Below are positions 10,326 through 20,906 of a DNA stretch of 64,000 nucleotides, one piece after another (within the stretch, counting starts at the first letter, position 1; each line of letters opens with the position of its first letter). The notes beneath the pieces are model-generated. The model was given only the letters and a program-made list of their open reading frames with translations, had not been told where the DNA came from and did no database searches. Source of the stretch: Rhinocladiella similis (lineage: Eukaryota > Ascomycota > Eurotiomycetes > Chaetothyriales > Herpotrichiellaceae). The stretch covers positions 1,798,001 to 1,862,000 of the forward strand of contig JAMRYE010000008.1 in assembly GCA_024082115.1 (NCBI GenBank). Direction: 5' to 3'. The position numbers and the translations under genes are program-made.

Positions 10326-12934
10326 ATGGACGTTCTTTCTATCGAGTCGTGTGTTCAGACAGGTGAGTTGAGGAGACTCCATTTCATCTAACTATTTGCT
10401 TTCCTTCGCACTCCGAACGAGGTATCCATGCTCGAATCCATTACTGTCAGCATTAGAGCCGGGCTCTAACGACCCCCCAATCTTCACACCATGGCTCGAC
10501 CATACCTCGAGAGAGATCCCAAAGAATTCTGAGGTGGCCTTGGCCGCACTCCGTCTCATATAAAGTCATCCACGGCTCCTCCTGCACCATGATACCAACT
10601 TGTCATACACGGCTATTCCTGGATCATGACTGTACTTTCGAACTTGCCTACCTTAGTACTTATACCTGATGACAGCTGACTAATCAGAACTTTTCAACAG
10701 TCATCAGAGCATTTCTCGATGCTGCGAAATTGGTACAGCGGCTCCAGCAGAAGGCTGCCACATCAGAAGAGTTCATCCTGTCTGAAGATCTGATAAAGGA
10801 CTTTGAGACCTCACTGTCGCTTGGTTCGATTACTGTCCAAAGCCAGTATGACCATGACTTCCGCCGGTTTGGCGAGACATACGCTCGAGGCGATGCTATC
10901 GCGCGAGAACAAATGAAAGATGTTGTCATCACTCTCCAAAGGGTCAACACACATTTGCGTGAGGTGTTCATGGACGATGCATCGTTGGATCTTCGAATGC
11001 TGAAAGAGACTTCGGACGACAGCCGAGTCAATGCGACAGTATGTCTCGGCCAGCTATATCAACGTATGTCAACTGCTGCAGCCTCGATGAAGGAGATGTC
11101 CAGGTCATACCGTGGTGAAGTCGATCAGCAGCCGGCTTTGAATACTCTGGCTTATTCTAGTAGCCAGAGCACGAATTCATCCATAGGAGGGAGACCTTGG
11201 GGCAGCAGATCCAGCACGTCTTTTACCAGCTACAGTACTAGAACCGCTGTCGAAGGTGATCGAAAACCTTCTCACGAGCATGAGTCACAGCGACGGATGT
11301 CACTAAATTCGGCTTTCTCCTACTCGAGCGAGCGAGAGCCACACAAGAACCCGGTGCCCGAAGGAGATGTCATCCTTAAACGTCAGCCTCCTGTACAGCG
11401 CCACTCGGATCAGCATCAGGACCACGATCCGGTTGGAAAGAGCTCCAATGGAACCATGAACATGAGCAATGATAGAGCTGTCATGACGACAAGTCCAGAG
11501 CCAAGGCGCGACTTACCGTTCTCCTCGTCAGGCTTGACACCTCTTGTCGAAGATACGCCGGATGCAGAAGAGCGAGTCTTGCCGATATCTCCTACTACCA
11601 GTGGTCATGATGTCCAAAGCTCAGGGCAGTCGTCTCCACGTACTCCTGGGTCCCTGATCAATGTCAGTCCAGCTCCGGTTGTGTCAGCGTCGTCGGCACA
11701 CGAACTCGACCACGGCATGGCGTCAGTGATAGTTGGGCCACTGCGGACGAATCAACAGAGTCACGTACCGCTAAACCCGGAATACAGCACGCTGGAATGC
11801 GTGGTGTCCGTCGGCGGCCAGTGGCACTCAGTACCACCGGTCAATCGGCAGGGCTGTATGCAAGAGTATAGCCAACAGATACAGCCTTCATACCTGGCGT
11901 CACACCACACCTGGCCGACAGCACAAGGACAGCCAGCTCCCGTCAATGCAGGATCTTACCAGCTCGCATACAATGGTGTAACCATGTCGACCTTGAGCAA
12001 TGCGGCTTCCTCAATATCCAGGCCACTATCGAGCCGATCGTCCAGTTCAGCAGGCTCCAAAGTGAGCGGCTTCACCTTCAAAAAAGCACTACCCCCGGGC
12101 ATTGTTGGGGCCATTCACAAAATTGGTTCCAGCGCACAGAAGGGGCAAGTTGATGACCAGCCTCGATACGTCAAGCCACAAAGCCTGCCGCCTCCGGTTC
12201 ACTCGTCAGAGCTGGCCAGCGGCCCCGTTCCAAGGGCACAAGCAAGCACGGCGGGGATGAACGTGCCACAACCGAGCATGCATCCAGTCAAGGCTTCATT
12301 GGAGTCAGTCATGAGGGCACCGGGCTCGCCTCATCTACAGGTGTCTCGGTCAGAGCTAAACCTACCATGTGAATCTAATCTGGCGGGTTTCTGCAAAGGA
12401 GCTGTGCGACAGCAACTTGGTGGTCGGAAAAAAGCCTTTGCGTTAGAGCATAGAAAGCCAAAAAGGGGGCACGAGTGGTTCTTCCAATGCACGAAGTGCA
12501 ACTTTGCAGGGCCAGCAACAGTGTCGGCGGCTCTACCCAGTGGGGGTCGAGGAGCAGTCAAGCTGGACAAAACTTTCGACACAAGGGTCAGAACGACACC
12601 GGGGGGGATTAAGTACCGATGGGCATTCCTTGCCAAAAGCCACGTACTCAACAAGCCAAGTCACAGCGACTTGAACAACAGTAACGACATATATGGCTGC
12701 TATTTCTGCTGTGCGGAAGGAGCAGCGAAGGGTTGGCTGACACCTGATTTGAGTCCAGACGGGCAAACACCGACGTTCAGCGGGCTTCACGCCTTCATGG
12801 CGCATCTGGAAACACATCGAGCACCACACCGCGTCCCAGGATTGATCGTGGCAAATGAGCTGAACTGCATCGTGGGCCGGGTTGCAAGCGAGAATGAAGA
12901 TTTTGATCTGAATTTGCCTCCGTTGGTGATGTAA
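10326..12934 (+). CDS. Large conserved fungal protein with helical N-terminus and Cys/His-rich C-terminal domain; function unknown
   Basis: Two exons: 10326-10362 (MDVLSIESCVQT) and 10701-12934, separated by a 338-base intron (gtgagt..caacag); 756 residues. Residues 1 to about 140 are predicted helical (LDAAKLVQRLQQKA, MKDVVITLQRVNTHL) and resemble, loosely, the helical N-terminal domains of fungal signalling proteins. Residues about 150-560 are Ser/Pro/Gln-rich and probably disordered. The last 180 residues form a compact domain with paired ligands: CTKC, then about 80 residues later CYFCC, then LHAFMAHLETH. That is a possible zinc site, with GWLTPDL and FSGLHAF nearby. I do not recognise a named family and assign no activity. 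No membrane segments. Confidence 0.72.
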
Positions 12935-14586
12935 AGTTGGATGGTCACGAATCACAGCCGGGGAACCAATGCGTGAGAGGAGGTAAAATGTTAGAAGATG
13001 GTAATGAGTGTATGTATAGATCAACGGCTGCACGTTTGATTACGTTATTTCGACCAGTCTGAATTGCCAGGAAGAACCGCGACGGAGATGACTCGGGTAC
13101 AGCAGACCCAAGCAAGAAGCATCGTGTCATCCGCGGTGCCGGGAGGGGGGTTGGTTTAAGCGACGACGTAGAGGATGGATACGAGCGACGGATGTCGCGG
13201 AAGGCATGAGGGCAGAGCCTCTTTGGGTCTTCTGATGTCGCCCCGGTAAGAAGAACCACTCGAGCACCTAGAATACAGCCAGTGCCCAGAGTCTTGCCGA
13301 CACTCTCCTGAGGAGAAAGTTCACATCTTGGATGATAAAATAGAAGATCTGTGCGGCTTTGACCGGAACACAATCGAAGAAATCAAGAAAATCAACGTTT
13401 CCGGCCGCAGACCAAGAGAACATGGAGAATGGAAAAAAAGAATCCGAGAAAACCGTCTGGCAAAAAGTTCCTAGAGGTGACGGATGAGGCTTTTTTTTCA
13501 TTTTCGTTTGAAGGAAGTACTGTACTAGACAGGGCACTTTTCGATTCCGTAACATCCTGAAGTTAGTTAGTCATCCTAGGTGGAAGTTTAATCGTGCGAC
13601 TTTCTTCGGGAATTTCGGTATAGAAGAAATCAAGGTGTATCATCACGTGGGAGGTGCCCAGTCAAGGTCTCTCTATACGAGTACGAAAACGAGCCCGAAG
13701 ACGGGTACGAAGCCCAGTGCATCAAGAAGAACAGGCTCTTGTAACAACAACAAACAAGATGCTACTGTTTTAGTTCGAGTTCTGTCAAATTCTTTGGCTT
13801 CCATAATCCCGTCATCTGCCATTTCGCCAAAATCAAGTCATCAGCTCCACCCATGCGATCAATATCCGGCATCCCGCTGGGCTGGGAAAATAATCGGGGC
13901 TTACGAGGTGCCACTGCGAATCGCTATGGGCTCAATAGAATCAACAATACTTGTATAAGCAGAAATGAGCTCGTCGTTGCCGGTCAGCAGAAAATGCGCG
14001 CCGCTTGTGCCGTAGATCCCGCCCGAGCATGCTGGTCATATTGTGGTGCTTGGTAGGGAGATGTAGGCCAGTAGGGATGAGCACGGAAGAGTGGGAATGG
14101 ATATTTAATTGACTTGGTGTGCTGTACTGTACAGGTCGTTGGGGGCAGCTTCTCCATCGCATACAGTAACATTGCAACTCTACTGTAGTGTTGAAGCCTC
14201 GTTCCGGATATGAGAATCATCCACTCTATCAACCGACTACTCTTGCATACGGTACACGCTACTACTACTACCACCACCACTCACCATTCCTCCTCTGTAT
14301 TTGTTGTGCCCTTTTCCTCCTCGTCTCATCGACAACGCTCTCTCTCTTCGCAGATTGCACAATAACTCTTTTGGGAACATCTGTAGCCCCATCACCAGGC
14401 TGATATTCATTTGTCACCCGACGCTCAATCCTCCTTTTGGCCTTAGCGACTCCTTCATCCGCAATCACGACGTCGGTCCTGGCGGTTCACCTACCTACAG
14501 TACGGAGTACCTACGGATCATTGTCGGCGACCCCGTTTTCCTCTTCCTCGTTATTGCCTCCTCCTTCTGCTTCGTCGGATACAGAT
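12935..14586. other. Intergenic region with simple-sequence tract
   Basis: About 1.65 kb without a supported gene. Minus-strand frames at 12945-13373 and 13268-13555 have no recognisable product. An imperfect ACT/ACC trinucleotide tract lies at about 14257-14283 and TACGGAGTAC at 14501-14510. The right part is strongly pyrimidine-rich and is likely the leader of the gene beginning near 14587. Confidence 0.5.
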
Positions 14587-15009
14587 ATGGCGAGCGATAT
14601 TTATAGTCACCATCCCTCCCTCGAGCCCTTTCCTCTCTTCATCGACTCGGCTCCTCCCAACTCTGCCAACTACTTCTCCTCCCCCATGGCCATGGCCGCC
14701 ATCCAACTGCTCTCTACCTCGACATCCACCTCCTTCCACGAGGGCAAGCGTCGGATCTCAGTGCCGGCCAAAGTCTCCAACTACCTACGACTACGCTACT
14801 ACCAATATGAAGTCACCTTCGGTCTCTATGTCATGACCCCAACCGAGAAACTCGTCTTCAACACCATCGTCCTGGCAGCCTTTGCCTTCCTCGTCTACGC
14901 TCTCTTGTGGGGATTCGAGCCCTTCGTTGTCAACTCCCTCTGCAGAGTGGTCTACTACCTCACCGGGTCCTATTCGAACGCACCAGAGTTATGTGCACAA
15001 TCATCATAG
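14587..15009 (+). CDS. Small membrane protein resembling the small activating subunit of serine palmitoyltransferase
   Basis: The conserved part is the last 90 residues: LRLRYYQYEVTFGLYVMTPTEKLVFNTI (shown here only as landmarks YYQYEVTFGLY and TPTEK), then a hydrophobic helix (LAAFAFLVYALLWG) and a C-terminal hydrophobic stretch. The animal ssSPT proteins have the same arrangement: YYQY, a short helix ending LY, an EPWER-like turn, then the transmembrane helix. In that family the protein binds and stimulates the ER serine palmitoyltransferase, first step of sphingolipid synthesis. The start is uncertain. The frame is open from 14437, with in-frame ATGs at 14587, 14686 and 14692; the homologous part needs only the last ones. 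Assignment rests on pattern, not on a search. Confidence 0.68.
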   Translation: MASDIYSHHPSLEPFPLFIDSAPPNSANYFSSPMAMAAIQLLSTSTSTSFHEGKRRISVPAKVSNYLRLRYYQYEVTFGLYVMTPTEKLVFNTIVLAAFAFLVYALLWGFEPFVVNSLCRVVYYLTGSYSNAPELCAQSS

Positions 15010-15868
15010 AACAAGAACAAGAGAAGCCCGGTTGGACGCATGACGCAGACACAAAGAACGACCTGGACCTTTTGTGGGTTGGACCGGGGTCGCGGATGTG
15101 CCGGAAGCCATTGTACATTTGGCCTCCACATCGTGCGGCCACTTTAGCAGAGCCTCTCGGATGGCTCGAGCTCTGGGAACCTGGACATACGCAGGCATCC
15201 CGGAATGCCCGTTGGAAAGACGAATAACGATTTGCACTGGAAACAACATTTGCAAGAATGATTCTTCCCGCCGATCTTCGTGATGATCTGCGTGATGAAC
15301 ATTCCCTTACCCAAGAAGTCCGCCAGTCTCGACTTCCAGACGTTCGCTACACCGCCTTGTCACTCGCTTCAGAACAGACCGACGGACCTTGATGACTGTC
15401 TTCGCCACCCTATCCGTACACCCATCACGGCTGTTTGGGCAGGACACGGCTACGAGTACAATATTCAGAACGCCATGTCTCAGAACGTGGCAGTTGAGGC
15501 CGAGTTCAGATCTGTATCCTTGGTGCTATGAGCCCGGGATATCACCATTATATGCTGGCAATATTTGTCCGGCCCCACGGCCTAAGCAGGCCATTACGAC
15601 TTTCACGACAGCGATGACTTTGTACGCGCAGATGTATCCGTAGTACTCTTACTGTGATAATTTAATATCAATAGCACCAACAGGAGCCACTGTGGCTTTG
15701 TTTGGCTACGGTAGCATTTCGATCGCTTTGTTTGTGCAGTCTGTCGAGAATAACATTCGCATAGGGAGTAGTAACAAGGGTGGAAGCCTGGTCGAGACGA
15801 GAGATGCAATAATGCCCAGTCTGAGCGAGAATCAAGCTGGCGCAAGGGACTACCGAGGACTTTTATTG

Positions 15869-15903
15869 CTCCTCCTCCTCCTCCTCCTCCTCCTCCTCCT
15901 CCT
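15869..15903. repeat. (CTC)n microsatellite
   Basis: About twelve perfect CTC units in non-coding DNA. It creates an artificial poly-leucine frame on the plus strand. Confidence 0.9.
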
Positions 15904-16344
15904 GAGGATTTCCATAGCGGCCAACCCTCGAAAGCGTGGATCTAGTTTTCTGGGATTCGTACTTGTACGATCAGGGACGATCTGACGCAGGGAGAGGAAT
16001 TGACAAGCCAGTCACAGCAGCCGGCTCATCTCCCCCATAGTGCGCCTTGCTTGTTCCTGAATTCTGAGACACGCCAAATGCGTTCAGCGCGCTGAGACTA
16101 AGCCACTTTGTGCCACGTTTGGCGCAGTTTACGCAAGCCCAGCAAACACTACTATTGTAGGAAACAGAACACCTTGATCTCGTTCTCAAGCTACGACTAC
16201 CGACTTGTCGCTCTCTTCGATTTCCACACTTGTGACGCCTGAAGCGATTGTGGCTTCGTCTCTTACCGAGGACAGACGAAGGAAACCTGCTTCTCCCCTG
16301 TCCCTCAAACACTTTCTGCACCACCAGAATCTTGATTCCAGCCG

Positions 16345-16373
16345 ACAACAACAACAACAACAATAATAACAAC
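16345..16373. repeat. (CAA)n microsatellite with two TAA variants
   Basis: Roughly ten trinucleotide units, mostly CAA with AAT/AAC variants near the end, upstream of the rhomboid gene. Confidence 0.85.
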
Positions 16374-16697
16374 CAGCACCGCGCGATATCGAAACACTCC
16401 TTTGCAATTTGACTTAGCCTGGCAGCTGTCATTTTGCGGGGGGCGTCAAGTTTCCAACCTGCTTCTCGGTCAGCTCAACTACGCTGCAGCCTCCCCTCAC
16501 CTACCCAAGATTGCTTCCGTACAGTCCTCCCCTAAGGGAAATGAGCAATTGAATTTTATCCAACACTTACGTCCTCTTCATTCACCGTCGACAGATGGAA
16601 TAATTCCAACCGCAGTCACTCGTTTCCGCCACACGGTCGATTCTTTTGCCGTTGAGCAACCTTCACTCGCTTCGTCCTTGTTGTTTCCTTCAGCGTC

Positions 16698-18313
16698 ATG
16701 GCTGCGAACGACTACTATCGCCAGTCCTTCATGACACAATCCCAGCAGTCTCTGCCACCCCAATACAATCAACGGCCGATGTCCCATGTTGCATACCCAT
16801 ATGACCACACAAACAGCGCGTCCAGTCTCGATCAGTCACGACCTTCAAATACATACTCTCCTCAGCGAAAACCATACTACGACCGATATGACACGCAGCG
16901 CCCTCCCAAATCACCATCATCCGAATCAATACCACTCGAACAACAAGCACGGGTTAATTCAAACCTAGACAACTGGCGACACCAGTCGACTCATTACCCC
17001 CCTCGCCCGAATCGCAGACTCCTCAATTACTCCCTCAAACAGACAAGAAGAAGGATAAATGGTTTCAAGGAAAGGTACCATGGGTGGTTTACACTCTCAG
17101 TTTGATCCAAATTACAGTCTTCATTGTTGAGATCATCAAGAATTGTAAGCAGGATTCAACGCAAAGAGTCGGTCACGAAAGCTAACGTGGGAATACAGCA
17201 ATAATCACAGGCTCCCCTATCATGATACACCCTCAATTTAATCCTATGATCGGTCCTTCGACTTACGTTCAGATCAACATGGGCGCGCGTTTCGTCCCTT
17301 GCATGCGTGCCATTCCTGGTGTTCAAGACGCCAGTCCACCTGTCATTTGGCCCTGTCCTAACACCACCACCTCGGATTCGAACGCAGATAGCAATCACTG
17401 CACTTTGGGGGACCTGTGTGGATTCTCTGGCTTCAACGACGACCACCCGAATCAATGGTTTCGCTTCATCGTCCCCATGTTTCTACACGCTGGACTTATT
17501 CATATCGCGTTCAACCTTCTTTTACAACTTACCATGGGCCGGGACATGGAGAAAGCCATCGGCAGCATTCGATTTGCCATTGTCTATTTTAGTTCGGGGA
17601 TTTTTGGTTTCGTTCTGGGTGGAAACTTTGCAGCCACAGCTATCGCTTCGACGGGATGCTCGGGATGTCTATTTGGCGTTTTAGCCCTTGTTCTCCTGGA
17701 TTTGATCTACGGTTGGAACGAGCGACGCAGCCCGGTCAAGGACCTGATGTGGATCCTGGTCGATATTGTTATTTCCTTCGTTCTGGGCCTGTTGCCTGGT
17801 CTGGACAATTTCTCGCACATTGGTGGCTTTCTGATGGGTCTCGCCACTGGCTTGTGCTTCTTACACTCTCCTAATATTCTTCGAAAACGCAGCGACCAGG
17901 CGCCAGGCACGTATCGAAATGTTGAGTCAGAAGTGGACATTACGAATCCCAAGCGACCGATGCTCGAGACTCCCGCGACAACTGCGGCACCCGCGAATGT
18001 CGCCGCGTTCGCAAAGGAGCCATTGGGCTTTTTCAAGGGCCGCAAACCTCTATGGTGGGGATGGTGGTTGCTGCGTGCCGGTGCGCTGATCGGGGCCCTT
18101 GTCGCGTTCGTGGTGCTATTGAACAACTTTTACAAATACCACAATACGTGCTCGTGGTGTAAATACCTGAGTTGCTTGCCGGTCAACCATTGGTGTGACA
18201 TTGGGAATCTGACCCTGAGTGACCCCGGCCCGTCGAACGGAACGAGCAAGGCCAAGAGAGACCTTTTGGTCGAAGCGGGCATGGTGTTGGCTAAGGATCT
18301 GTTTGACATTTGA
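16698..18313 (+). CDS. Rhomboid-family intramembrane serine protease
   Basis: Three exons, 16698-16952, 17018-17144 and 17199-18313, give 498 residues. The first 110 residues are Pro/Gln/Tyr-rich and cytosolic. After the basic KKKDKWFQGKVPW comes the first membrane helix, then a large extracellular or lumenal loop with several cysteines. Rhomboid core motifs are clear: HAGLIHIAFN (helix 2), the active-site serine in GCSGCLFG (usual form GASG), and the catalytic histidine in FSHIGGFLMG. A last helix follows near residue 410, then a Cys-containing tail. Such enzymes cut membrane proteins within the bilayer; the substrate here is unknown. The first intron uses an unusual GTTAAT donor, but it is the only join I found that restores the frame into the family sequence. 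Confidence 0.88.
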
Positions 18314-18877
18314 TGCCGCCAAACGAACGTTTGATGTGAAGTCGATCTTTCTAAAAAAGGTGGATGTAACAAAATTTAGCATAGCATGGCATTGCGTGAC
18401 TGGAGTACGGAGGGAGTTTCCACAGAGATACATACGGAGTACATTAGCGACAGAGCAGAATTACACGCCTGGGAAGGGCGACGACCCTTGAGCGCCATTT
18501 TTTTTAAAAAAAAAAGAAAAGATATTCACGACGAACCCAACTATCATCAATAATCAATACCTAGTATTCATGTGACTTGCTCGTGCACAGATATTCTGTG
18601 GCATTTCAACGTGATGGCGATTTGAGGTGATGTTTGACGTTGTATGTACTGTACAAGTTCTCGCTGGGAAATCACCATTATACTACAGAGCACTCTGTAC
18701 GGAGCGTACCTTGTTGCGAGTCCGCATTGTTTGTACGAAAAGTGAATTATTCAGTTTGTCTACCTTGACTTTTTCCTACCCGACTCTAGTAAGAGTATTT
18801 GGGTTCGTATGTAGCGCTACAGGTGAGAGTATTGAGAGTATTGTAATGGTACTGACTTTGTCATGGGCCATGCCAAT

Positions 18878-18977
18878 TGATTGGGATTAGTATTGGGATT
18901 TGGGATTGATATTTTGATATTGGGATTGAAATTTGGTATTGGGATTGATATTTGGGATTTGGGATTTGATGGTATTG
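18878..18977. repeat. Degenerate minisatellite built on ATTGGGATT
   Basis: The core ATTGGGATT or TTTGGGATT recurs about eight times with spacers of variable length, often GATAT or TTGATATT. Strand asymmetry is marked: G on the plus strand, almost no C. It is not a TTAGGG telomere repeat. Confidence 0.8.
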
Positions 18978-18991
18978 AGGAAGAGCGATAT

Positions 18992-19032
18992 TTCATCATC
19001 ACCATCATCATCACCACCACCACCATCATCAT
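18992..19032. repeat. Mixed (ATC/ACC)n trinucleotide repeat
   Basis: About thirteen units alternating CATCAT and CACCAC, just downstream of the minisatellite, in non-coding DNA. Confidence 0.85.
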
Positions 19033-19438
19033 GCTATCGGCAAAGAGGCCACGGAAGACGACACAGCTGCTTTAAAATGATCCGTCATTCAATCTGTATC
19101 ATGCTCCATGAGCACGGCTGACATGGTGTGTTCAGGGTGATTATCTGGACCATTTGGTGCTCCGTACTACACACTCTATTTCCCACAAACGTACTCCGCA
19201 GAAACTTGTAGATATCTGTGTTTCCCACAGCACCCACCCCCTTGCAAGGACACAGACGTCATTTCATTGTATGCTACGACTCGACTCGTCTGCTCTGCTC
19301 GAGGGAGGAATCCCGGTACATTATCCCCTCCCTCGTATTCGGTCGACTCCTTGGTCGGTAAACTATATGTGGTGTCGGACAGCACCGTTCCACGCAAGCC
19401 TCGATGGAGGAAGGCAAGAAGGGAAGAAATGGTTCGTC

Positions 19439-20122
19439 TCATCCCTCGACGATGAAATGAGCCTCTGTCGGGTTTTGATCGTTGATCTTCAGAATGTCCT
19501 GTGGACAGGCACTCATCACACAGACGCAGTCCACTAGTGCTTCGAACGTGACACTCCCCCCCTTGGGGCCGACCGGCCTTGCGAACTGCAGATCTGCGCC
19601 CGCGGTTCGGTTGTCCGCTGCCCTGGCCTGGCTGGGATCGAGTGGCACGACGGGGATGTTCATGAACAGGTTCAACGGCTGTGGGGCCGTCATGTGCTCG
19701 GGCAGCTGGTACGGGGTGTCCTTGGCAATGGCGTTGTGCAGGTTGTCGGTGCAGCTCTCGTGGTACTGGTCCCGCGGCACGCCGAGGAGGTGGTACCGTT
19801 CTCGGTCACAGGCGGCCATGAGCGTGTCGTGGATGCCAGGGGTGGTGTCCTTGATCATCTTGAGCACGGGCAGGCGTGTGCTGGACATGAGTGTGTCGCC
19901 CTCCACGGGCGTGAGGCGGGTGAGTGTAGCGCGGGTGTGCGACATGCTTGTCCATGTTGGGAGCGTCGAGCCTGACGTGGGCATGGTGAAACCCCAAAAG
20001 TCCACGACCTGGGTGCCGTGGGTGTTGAACACGGTTATGGTCTGCCCCTTGGATACGGGCACGGCAGCACCAGAGCGTGCCTGGATGGTATGCTTCGTGT
20101 TCAGGGCGTACGGGGAAGACAT
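19439..20122 (-). CDS. DUF1989 (urea carboxylase-associated type) protein
   Basis: Single exon of 227 residues. The N-terminal half reads GQTITVFNTHGTQVVDFWGF, the characteristic opening of the DUF1989 family, in which a beta-rich fold carries a G-x-Q-V-x-D motif. Later landmarks are SMSHTRATLTRLTPVEGDTL, SSTRLPVL and a cysteine-containing DCVCVMSACPQDILKIN near the C-terminus. Bacterial members sit beside urea carboxylase or urea amidolyase genes; fungal members are stand-alone, and their reaction is not established. There is no signal peptide, so the protein is probably cytosolic. The start is the first ATG, followed immediately upstream by an ATG/GTG trinucleotide tract that cannot be coding in this frame. 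Confidence 0.85.
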   Translation of the reverse strand: MSSPYALNTKHTIQARSGAAVPVSKGQTITVFNTHGTQVVDFWGFTMPTSGSTLPTWTSMSHTRATLTRLTPVEGDTLMSSTRLPVLKMIKDTTPGIHDTLMAACDRERYHLLGVPRDQYHESCTDNLHNAIAKDTPYQLPEHMTAPQPLNLFMNIPVVPLDPSQARAADNRTAGADLQFARPVGPKGGSVTFEALVDCVCVMSACPQDILKINDQNPTEAHFIVEG

Positions 20123-20151
20123 GATGATGATGGTGGTGGTGGTGATGATGT
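20121..20151. repeat. (ATG/GTG)n trinucleotide repeat at the DUF1989 start
   Basis: About ten ATG, GTG or GTG-like units directly adjoining the predicted start codon of the DUF1989 gene, so it lies in its 5' leader. Confidence 0.8.
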
Positions 20152-20906
20152 GCTAAGCAGGTAAAGAGAGGATTTGTGATTTGGAAAGAAGGGGTTGGCT
20201 ATTTACGAGGAAGAATGACGAGAGGAGGATTTTTTTCCAAATGCCTACCTGCTGGTGGTTTACTGACCTGTTTACTTTTTATATACTGTAATGCCTCGAG
20301 ATAGTGGATGTCGTTGATCTCCGTCGCCGAGGAGGGAAAATGGTGGGCACGGATCCAATCAGTCTGGGAATTTTCTGGAACGGCCAAACGCAGGAACAGT
20401 GTCTTCTGGTGCCCTTTGCCCTCGTCCCGCTGTGTTGACTGGTAGCTTCGTATAAAGCTGGAGTCGTGCGTGGTCGTTGATCTCCGTGTCGTGAAGATGC
20501 CACATGTTGCGACGTGTCAGGACGCCACGGATCTTGGGAGCTTCCAAAGTGTCGGATCTCATTGCCTAACAGAAATCCGGTCTGAGAAAAGTTCCCCGAG
20601 CCCCGTCTCCACCGGGTTCGTACCACGAGGTCAGCATCCATGGGTGGGCATGCAAGGGATCTAGACTCTAGAGTATGGTGGTACAGAGATGTTGGAAGGA
20701 TGTGTGGCCGTTTTGTAGAGGATGAGCGTCAGATAGAGAGGGCTGCCCTGTGAGCCATTAAAGCGGCGCTTAAACTAGACCTTCCAGGTTTCACGGGAAG
20801 CAACGTCCATCTACTTCATGCATCATTTAAGCACGCGTTCATCGAACTTCGTTACGCGTCGAATACTACTCCCTCATGACAAAGTAACCTCCAAAGAGGC
20901 GGCCCA
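20152..20906. other. Divergent promoter region DUF1989 / TRP channel
   Basis: About 750 bases upstream of two divergently transcribed genes. No supported gene or repeat beyond the tract at its left edge. Confidence 0.5.

Larger units (their letters stand above)
15010..16697. other. Intergenic region with two trinucleotide microsatellites
   Basis: Almost 1.7 kb separating two plus-strand genes. It contains two trinucleotide microsatellites, listed separately. Open frames here are driven by these repeats (one is a run of leucines) and are not credible genes. The stretch 16490-16697 is the likely promoter and leader of the rhomboid gene. Confidence 0.5.
18314..19438. other. Convergent intergenic region rich in low-complexity DNA
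   Basis: Lies between the 3' ends of the rhomboid and DUF1989 genes. It contains a T8A10 tract near 18497-18514, several TACGGAGTA-like motifs (18433, 18697, 19160, 19192), and two repeats listed separately. No coding frame is credible. Confidence 0.6.

Noticed and set aside
10788..10796. ATCTGATAA match
   Set aside because: Inside a coding exon (residues SEDLIKDF), so most likely coincidence and not a regulatory site.
15692..15985. 97-codon frame with a poly-leucine run
   Set aside because: Product of the CTC microsatellite.
18880..18970. Telomere-like repeat
   Set aside because: The unit is ATTGGGATT with variable spacing, not TTAGGG, and genes continue on both sides.
19482..20156. 224-codon plus-strand frame
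   Set aside because: Antisense to the DUF1989 gene and without recognisable features.
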